Assembly: GCA_947561395.2 (NCBI GenBank)
Contig: OX387186.1
Span: forward strand, 41,435,220 to 41,499,219
Direction: 5' to 3'
DNA length: 64,000 nucleotides
Origin: Buxus sempervirens
Lineage: Eukaryota; Streptophyta; Magnoliopsida; Buxales; Buxaceae
The number at the start of each line of letters is the position of its first letter. Position 1 is the first letter of the stretch. Below, one piece after another: positions 58,993-64,000 of the stretch. The translations under genes and the position numbers were made by a program. The notes under the pieces were generated by a model. The model was not told the origin of the DNA. It searched no databases and worked only from the letters and a program-made list of their open reading frames with translations.

Positions 58993-59295
58993 GGACTTGT
59001 TTCTGCATACATGCCAATTGCTGCAGTTCTGATAAGCCTTGAAATTTTAGATGTGATATTCTCCTATGCTGCTAAACTTGGTATGTTTAAAGTACTTCTC
59101 CATTAACTCAAGATCCTTACACATTATTTGTTTCTTTACTTAAAAATTATTGTTTTTGAGTATTTTTACTAATCTTGTATTATCAGGTGTGTTTTCCTAA
59201 TCTTGTATTATCAGGTGTGTTTTCCCATGGATTTACCCTTTTTTGCTCATCCGGTGGCTTGTGCAGTTGCACTAGAAGCAGTGAAGATTTACAAG
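58993..59295 (+). pseudogene. POP2: GABA transaminase (POP2) gene fragment, two exons
   Basis: GABA transaminase is a mitochondrial class-III aminotransferase that degrades 4-aminobutyrate. Exon 58993-59080 (acceptor TAG, donor GTATGT) reads GLVSAYMPIAAVLISLEILD then VIFSYAAKLG, close to the family's SSAYMPIGAVLVSPEVSDVI. Exon 59215-59295 reads VFSHGFT, then after a one-base shift FAHPVACAVALEAVKIYK, matching GHPVACAVALEALKIYK. The acceptor region is duplicated (25 bp, 59170-59214). Only two exons are left, downstream of the PLP lysine region. Whether a transposon carried it here is not shown. Confidence 0.8.
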
Positions 59296-59529
59296 TATTC
59301 TACTAAGCTGTTTTTCTCTTAAACATGAAATGAGTGGTCAGTAATTGCTATTGAGGAATTAAACTATACTTCTTGGCTCTTTAGCTCATAAACATGCTCA
59401 TGAATCATGAGACAAACCCAATATCTTACATTTCTGATTTTGTGCTTTTTAAAATTAGAATAACCGAAAAACCTCAGGCTGCCAAGTATGGAAGCAAGGG
59501 TTCCAGTCTAACAACCATTTTAATCTAAT

Positions 59530-59720
59530 ACATGCTTAGATCAACAGAATTCCAACGAAACAGAAACCCAACAAAAGTCAACAGAAACATAATCCCAACA
59601 GACATCGACAGAAACAGCACCCAACAGACATTGACAGAAACAGAAATCGACAGAACAGAAATCCAACAGAAATCAACAGAAACAGAAATAACCAGAACCA
59701 AACAGTAATCAAATGGAAAT
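59530..59720. repeat. degenerate CAACAGAAA-type repeat
   Basis: About eight imperfect units of 20-24 bp (CAACAGAAATCGACAGAAACAG and variants) fill the stretch. It is a worn minisatellite. The minus-strand open frame through it is a shadow. Confidence 0.7.
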
Positions 59721-59785
59721 TTATCAAAACAGGATTCCATCGCAAACTCAACAGTAGTCAAATGAGCAAACAGAAATCAGAAAAA

Positions 59786-60960
59786 CCCTACGAAAATTGA
59801 TGAAATCGAATAAACTATGCTACTTACTGATTTTCGCTCAATCCACGCATACTCTCTCTCTTTTCCTCTTCCTCTTCTCTTTCCCTTCTTCTCCCTCTCG
59901 TTTTCTCTCCTTCTCTCCACGATTTTCTTTCCTCTCTTCTCTTCCTCCACTCGTTTTCTTCCTCTCTTCCAACGAACGACCAAGAGAACAATTGCTTCCT
60001 CTCTTTTCTTCCCCTCCTCCACTCGTCTCCTTCCTTCCTTTGCTCGATTTCTTCCCCCACAATTTCGTCTTCTCTTGTCTTTCTTCTTCTAACCCTAACG
60101 AACCAAGAAACCCAAAAACCCCAATGCCCAATTCGTCAATTGCTTAGGTTTGTTTTTTTTTTTTTCAACCCATGGAACCCATGAGCCGGTTCATTAATTT
60201 GAACCAACCCCCCCTTGAACCACTAAACTAAACAACCCTTTTTAACCCACTACTAATGAACTAATTTAACCAAATGATTTCTCTTTTTTTTTTTTTTTTC
60301 TTTCTATTTGTTCTTATTTAATAATTTTAAATCTCAATTCCAATTTCTAAAAATTTCTGGGGTTTTACACAGAATCTTCCAGAGATTTGGGAGAGACTTT
60401 CCTTTCCATCGCAGTAGCCCTCCCTTTCTCTCTTCAGGAAACGGCAACCAGACTTTAAAAGGTGAGTTTCTTCCACTCTCAGGGGAGTCTTCTTTTGCTG
60501 GGAATTTTTGGAATCTCTCAGACACCCAGACTTCTTCTTTTGCTGGGAATTTTTGGAATCTCTCAGACACCCAGACTTCTTCTCTTGCTCGTAGCTTCTC
60601 TCTCACCTCTGTCACACTCTCTATCAATCGCTCTTCTTTCTTTTCATCCTGTTGCAGCAACTCTCTCTTTTCTTCCACACTCTCTTTCGTTCTCTAACAC
60701 GTTGCTTCTCTCTCTCTTTGTGTCACAACACACTCTCTCTGGCATACCATCTCTGTTGCAGGCCCCTTTTGCTTTTCTGCTACTGTCGCACGACAACTAT
60801 CTTACTGCAGTCACTACCCCTCCTGTCGCATCTCTCTGTTGGAGTCTCATTGCCCGTTCAAAAGCTGCAAGATAGATCTGGCCTAAAGCAATCGGCAGTT
60901 CGTCTCTTCTCCAAAGCAAGTCTCTTTCTGCCCTCATTCTCTCAAACTCAGGTAAGCTAA
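59786..60960. other. CT-rich sequence of the long Tat-type LTR, with donor-like site
   Basis: 59840-60090 is a strong pyrimidine tract (CTCTCTTTTCCTCTTCC) that gives open frames in several directions; none looks like a gene. A 45-bp unit (GGGAATTTTTGGAATCTCTCAGACACCCAGAC region) is doubled at about 60500-60590. At 60371 a TGTGTAAAACCCC start-like motif appears on the minus strand. At 60951-60958 CTCAGGTAAGC resembles the donor in the big element's LTR (552). A transcribed leader part of an LTR is the best guess. Confidence 0.4.
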
Positions 60961-62330
60961 TATCCATTTCCCAACCCATGCCTGTTATTCTGATCCTAGT
61001 AATCTGATAGTTTATTTTGTGTACAGTAGTTTTCTTTTTAAATTTAGATGAGAATGTATGAACGATTGATGCAATAATATAAAGTTTACAGAAGTGTGTT
61101 TGATCCATTGAGTGCCACTAGTACCATTCATAGAGTTATTAATGCTTATTGGTTATCATGGTTGAATCTGTTAACTCCTTTTGATGAGATAAATAGCAAT
61201 AGTTGATTCATGTGTATGCATGGAGTATGCTGAGATTTTTATTAGGTGTGAGACACTTAAACTCTGGTCCTCTAAATATGTGCATATTTCTAGAAGAGTT
61301 TAATATATTAATTTCATGGGTGTTCATTATCGCTTTTATGTGTATATAAACTAATGCATTTTTTTTCTCTTTTCTTTTTCAACTTTTTAATTTCATTTGC
61401 TGTAAAAAACAAACTTCTATCATTTGTTTTGGGAAAAGTTTAATACCATTTATTTAATTGCTATTTAATTGTTGTAGCAACTAGTGGTTTAAACAAAAAA
61501 TAAAAATTGTGTTTAAAGTATTTTAACAAAATGAAATAAAAAAGAAATAGTCATTTGTTGATTTTAAACACTTTCTCTTGGCCTTTAGAAGAGAGCTTGC
61601 ATGAATAATTATTTTCAGATTTCTCTATTTTATAAATAAAAAAAAAGAAATTTTTTTTTATCTTACTTCATTTTCATTCAAGGGATTGGGTCTAGATCAT
61701 ATTGAAGCATCATTTTATGAGATAAACCCTATAATCCCATATTTTTATTTTTATTTCTTTTTCCTTTCTTGTGTGTAAATATTGAGGTTTAAATTATTAT
61801 TATTATTATTAATTTATTTTTTTTGTGGAAGCTTCGATGTTTAGAAATTTAGGATTTAAATTTAAGAATTTTTTTTGTACATATGAAATTCTTGATTTTT
61901 TTCTTGCCATTTGAGAAATATTCTCTTTGTACAAATTGTAACAAAATTAGAAGCTTTCATTTTTTTTAGTAAATTTAGAAACCTTCTTTTTAATATTTGG
62001 AAATTTGTAAATATTAGGATTTTAGAAATAATTCTCTTGTATAAAAACCAACAAATTAAGAAATGTTTCCTCTTTTTAGGATTTGTATATATTAGTAGAT
62101 TTAGAAACATTTACAAAATTAGAAACTTTCCTTTTTTTAGTAAATTTAGAAGCCTTCCCTTTTTATGTAAACTTACGAACTTTTTTTTAATTTTAGAAAT
62201 TTGTTAAGATTATAAATTTTAGAAATATTCCATTTGTCTAAAATTTAGCAAACTTAGAACTTCCTTTTCTTTAGGATTTGTAAAATTTTATGAAATTATA
62301 AATAAATAAATTTTTTTAGGGTGAAATTCA
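60961..62330. other. T-rich stretch without genes
   Basis: I see no gene here. From 61850 to 62290 a loose unit (TTTAGAAA, TTAGTAAATTTAGAA, CCTTTTTTAG) recurs, giving a worn repeat. The open frames on both strands follow that repeat. Confidence 0.5.
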
Positions 62331-62486
62331 GATAAGGGAACCAAGGGTGGTTGGGAGCCTAACACATTCCCAACCACTTAATTAAACCCCCTAACCCAAA
62401 ACCTAGTTGAACCAAATTTTAAATTCTCATGTGATTACTTAATTTTCTCTGTGTCCATCCACACCCAAAATTGAACCATGGATGGT

Positions 62487-62496
62487 GGCGACTCCA
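62487..62496 (+). other. Tat-type primer binding site
   Basis: TGGCGACTCC follows the LTR tail CCATCCACACCCAAAATTG. A second GCGACTCTGC lies at 62536. The stretch to 63360 is leader sequence with no coding part; 62710-63120 has GCCCA/TGGGC-rich text. Confidence 0.7.
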
Positions 62497-63369
62497 TTGA
62501 CCTGAACCAACCCCACGGGCCATATTCCCACAGCTAGCGACTCTGCTATGAAAATGTGGGTTCAACCCTAGACTAGGTTTCACCCCAATTTTGTAATATT
62601 ATTAATTGCTTAATTTTTTAGAATAATTTGTACAATAATTGGTACACATGTACATACACACACACATACCATGGATGTAATTATTTTATTTATTGTCTTA
62701 ATTATATTTGCATGGGGCCCCACAACACCCCGACCAATTGCCTTTTGAGTTAGACCTAGTAAATGAGCCCAACAAGCCCATGGATAGGAGGCCTACCCAA
62801 ATAAGCCAGGGGAGCCACCCCAGGCCCATTTATTTGAGTCCTGAGAGACGTGGGCTAGGCCCATTGAGTCAGCTTGAAGTGTCCATGAGCCCAAGTCTTA
62901 CATTGGAGATGAGATGAAGTAGATCAGAGCAAGCCTCCAAGCCTAGATTAGGGTCTGATAGCCTACCCAACCCAAGAAGGCAATATTGTATCATTTTTCT
63001 TTTAAGCCCAAGAAGGCAATTTGTATTTTTATTTCGGCTCAGGAAAGCCAAGTTGTATTTTATCTTTCTTTTGTTAAAAGTGTCTGTACTATTTGGCCCA
63101 TGATGGCAAGTTGTAACCACAGCCAAGTTGACCTGTGACGTGTAATAATACAAGGATAGGCAGATCAAGCTAGAACAAGCAGCAGAGACAGTTGAGACAA
63201 GGACTCATGAACACTTCTCTTACACAAGTCAGTATAGGTGTCATGTCATAATTGGCATATCCCTTTAGGATCCACACATTTATTTTTCTTTTTCTTTTGA
63301 TATTGGTTTGGATAATTCCTACTGTGCGCACCTCAGACGCGCTGAAATGGCGGGTTACATGTCTTTTAT

Positions 63370-64000
63370 GGAGTCGCCACTACCTGAAATGGTGCAGGTA
63401 GACACCTTGTTGACTTTTGGTCTGAACTAGTGATTCCGGATAAGTGACCCGATTGCAACCCAGGGAAGTCCTTGAACACCCTGGGTTGCCCCACCGAAAT
63501 GAGTTCCTTTAAATCAGTTGGATCATATTTGGGTTTATTTATTATTATTTAAATTTTTCTTTAATCTTTAATCTTTTATATATATTATTTATTTATTTAT
63601 TTTTTTTATGATTACATGTGTACAAATATTGGAGGAATGAAGGTTGCTATTCTACATCCTATACAAAATATAATACATATATAAAAAATAAAAAAATAAA
63701 GAAATCTAAATCAAACATTTTTATCATGGAGCAATGTACTTGGTTACTTCAAAATATTTATTTATTTATCTTTTCTTTTTCTTTTTATTTTTTTATTTTT
63801 TATTTTTTTATCTTATCTTTCTCATATATACAAGAGATTAGAGGAATTAACATGCTTCATTATCCCAATCATTTTTTTTATTGTTTTCTTAATTTTTTTA
63901 TACGATAATTTATTTGCAAAAAGCATGTTTAAAAAAAAAATTCAATCATATTTAATCATTGAAATTTACACTTTATTTTCCACATTTTTTTTATTCTCAT
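63370..64000 (-). mobile_element. edge of a reverse-strand Tat-type LTR (partial)
   Basis: On the minus strand a TGGCGACTCC primer site (63379-63370) follows LTR-like text with GGTGGGGCAACCCAGGGTG and CGGGTCACTTATCCGGAATC. The LTR would run from there beyond the right end of the window. The part 63540-64000 is AT-rich with long T runs and no gene. The opposite direction to the site at 62487, less than 0.9 kb away, means one element was inserted into the other or both meet here. Confidence 0.5.

Larger units (their letters stand above)
53342..62486 (+). mobile_element. long Tat-type LTR, interrupted (fossil)
   Basis: It starts TGTCAGAACCCCAATTTTG, the Tat-style LTR start, in the middle of a TRIM LTR, and the last 5 bases before it are GTGTA. 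The far end is near 62470-62486, where a CATCCACACCCAAAATTG tail and a TGGCGACTCC primer site (62487) mirror the big element's LTR end (2250-2283). Also mirrored is the GGGTGGTTGGGAGCCTAACACATTC stretch. Between them lie an antisense LTR piece, a solo LTR, a GABA-T fragment and CT-rich sequence. That start and end belong to one LTR is inference; the second LTR is outside the window. Confidence 0.55.

Noticed and set aside
59777-60147. Several open frames in the CT-rich stretch
   Set aside because: Simple pyrimidine sequence yields Ser/Phe/Leu or Glu/Arg/Lys runs; no domain and no codon signal.
60308-60960. Open frames of 100-137 codons
   Set aside because: Serine/leucine-rich text across a doubled 45-bp unit, in a region that looks like a transcribed LTR leader.

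Overview
This window looks like eudicot plant nuclear DNA. It is AT-rich with intron-style gene pieces, long Tat-lineage Ty3/gypsy LTR retrotransposons primed by a TGGCGACTC-type site, CACTA DNA transposons, a TRIM element, and fragments of plant metabolic genes (SBPase, DEP1, GABA transaminase). The species cannot be named from sequence alone. Almost all of the 64 kb is transposon sequence, heavily nested. The only host locus that spans much of it is a decayed ankyrin-repeat/PGG-domain gene.

Layout. 26-22739: one very long (about 22.7 kb) Tat-lineage LTR element in plus orientation. It has 2.25 kb LTRs, a long leader with ten 76-bp repeats, gag-pol with an archaeal-type RNase H, and then about 7.9 kb holding two antisense passenger genes, one of them plant-mobile-domain (PMD) like. 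22740-22916: a second, cut-off copy of the element's primer site and leader. 22917-26151: a reverse-strand Ty3/gypsy-type gag element with a 1125-bp LTR. 26563-47269: an ITN1/ACD6-like ankyrin-PGG pseudogene (plus strand, five recognisable exons). Its introns hold old reverse-strand Tat LTR pieces, a 314-bp TRIM, and inside the TRIM a 12.4-kb CACTA element with a two-gene transposase system (TNP2-like and TNPA-like). 47864-53341: a second TRIM LTR split by a 5.4-kb non-autonomous CACTA that carries SBPase and DEP1 gene fragments. 53342-62486: what looks like a very long Tat-type LTR, broken up by an antisense long-LTR fragment and by a complete 3740-bp solo LTR with 5-bp target duplications, and also holding a GABA-transaminase gene fragment. 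62487-64000: primer site and leader of that element, then the edge of one more reverse-strand Tat-type LTR.

Most interesting signal. Inside the 22.7-kb element a set of short inverted repeats (arms such as GTATCCGAC / GTCGGATAC, often with the same AACTCAG loop) recurs as clusters in both LTRs, in the leader, and just upstream of TATA boxes for each of the two antisense genes. This looks like a shared promoter or enhancer module spread over all transcription units of one element. Second is the Pack-CACTA carrying exons of two carbon/sulfur metabolism genes in the same orientation. Third is the repeated use of TRIM copies as landing sites by CACTA elements. All splice sites, family names and ages given here are read by eye.
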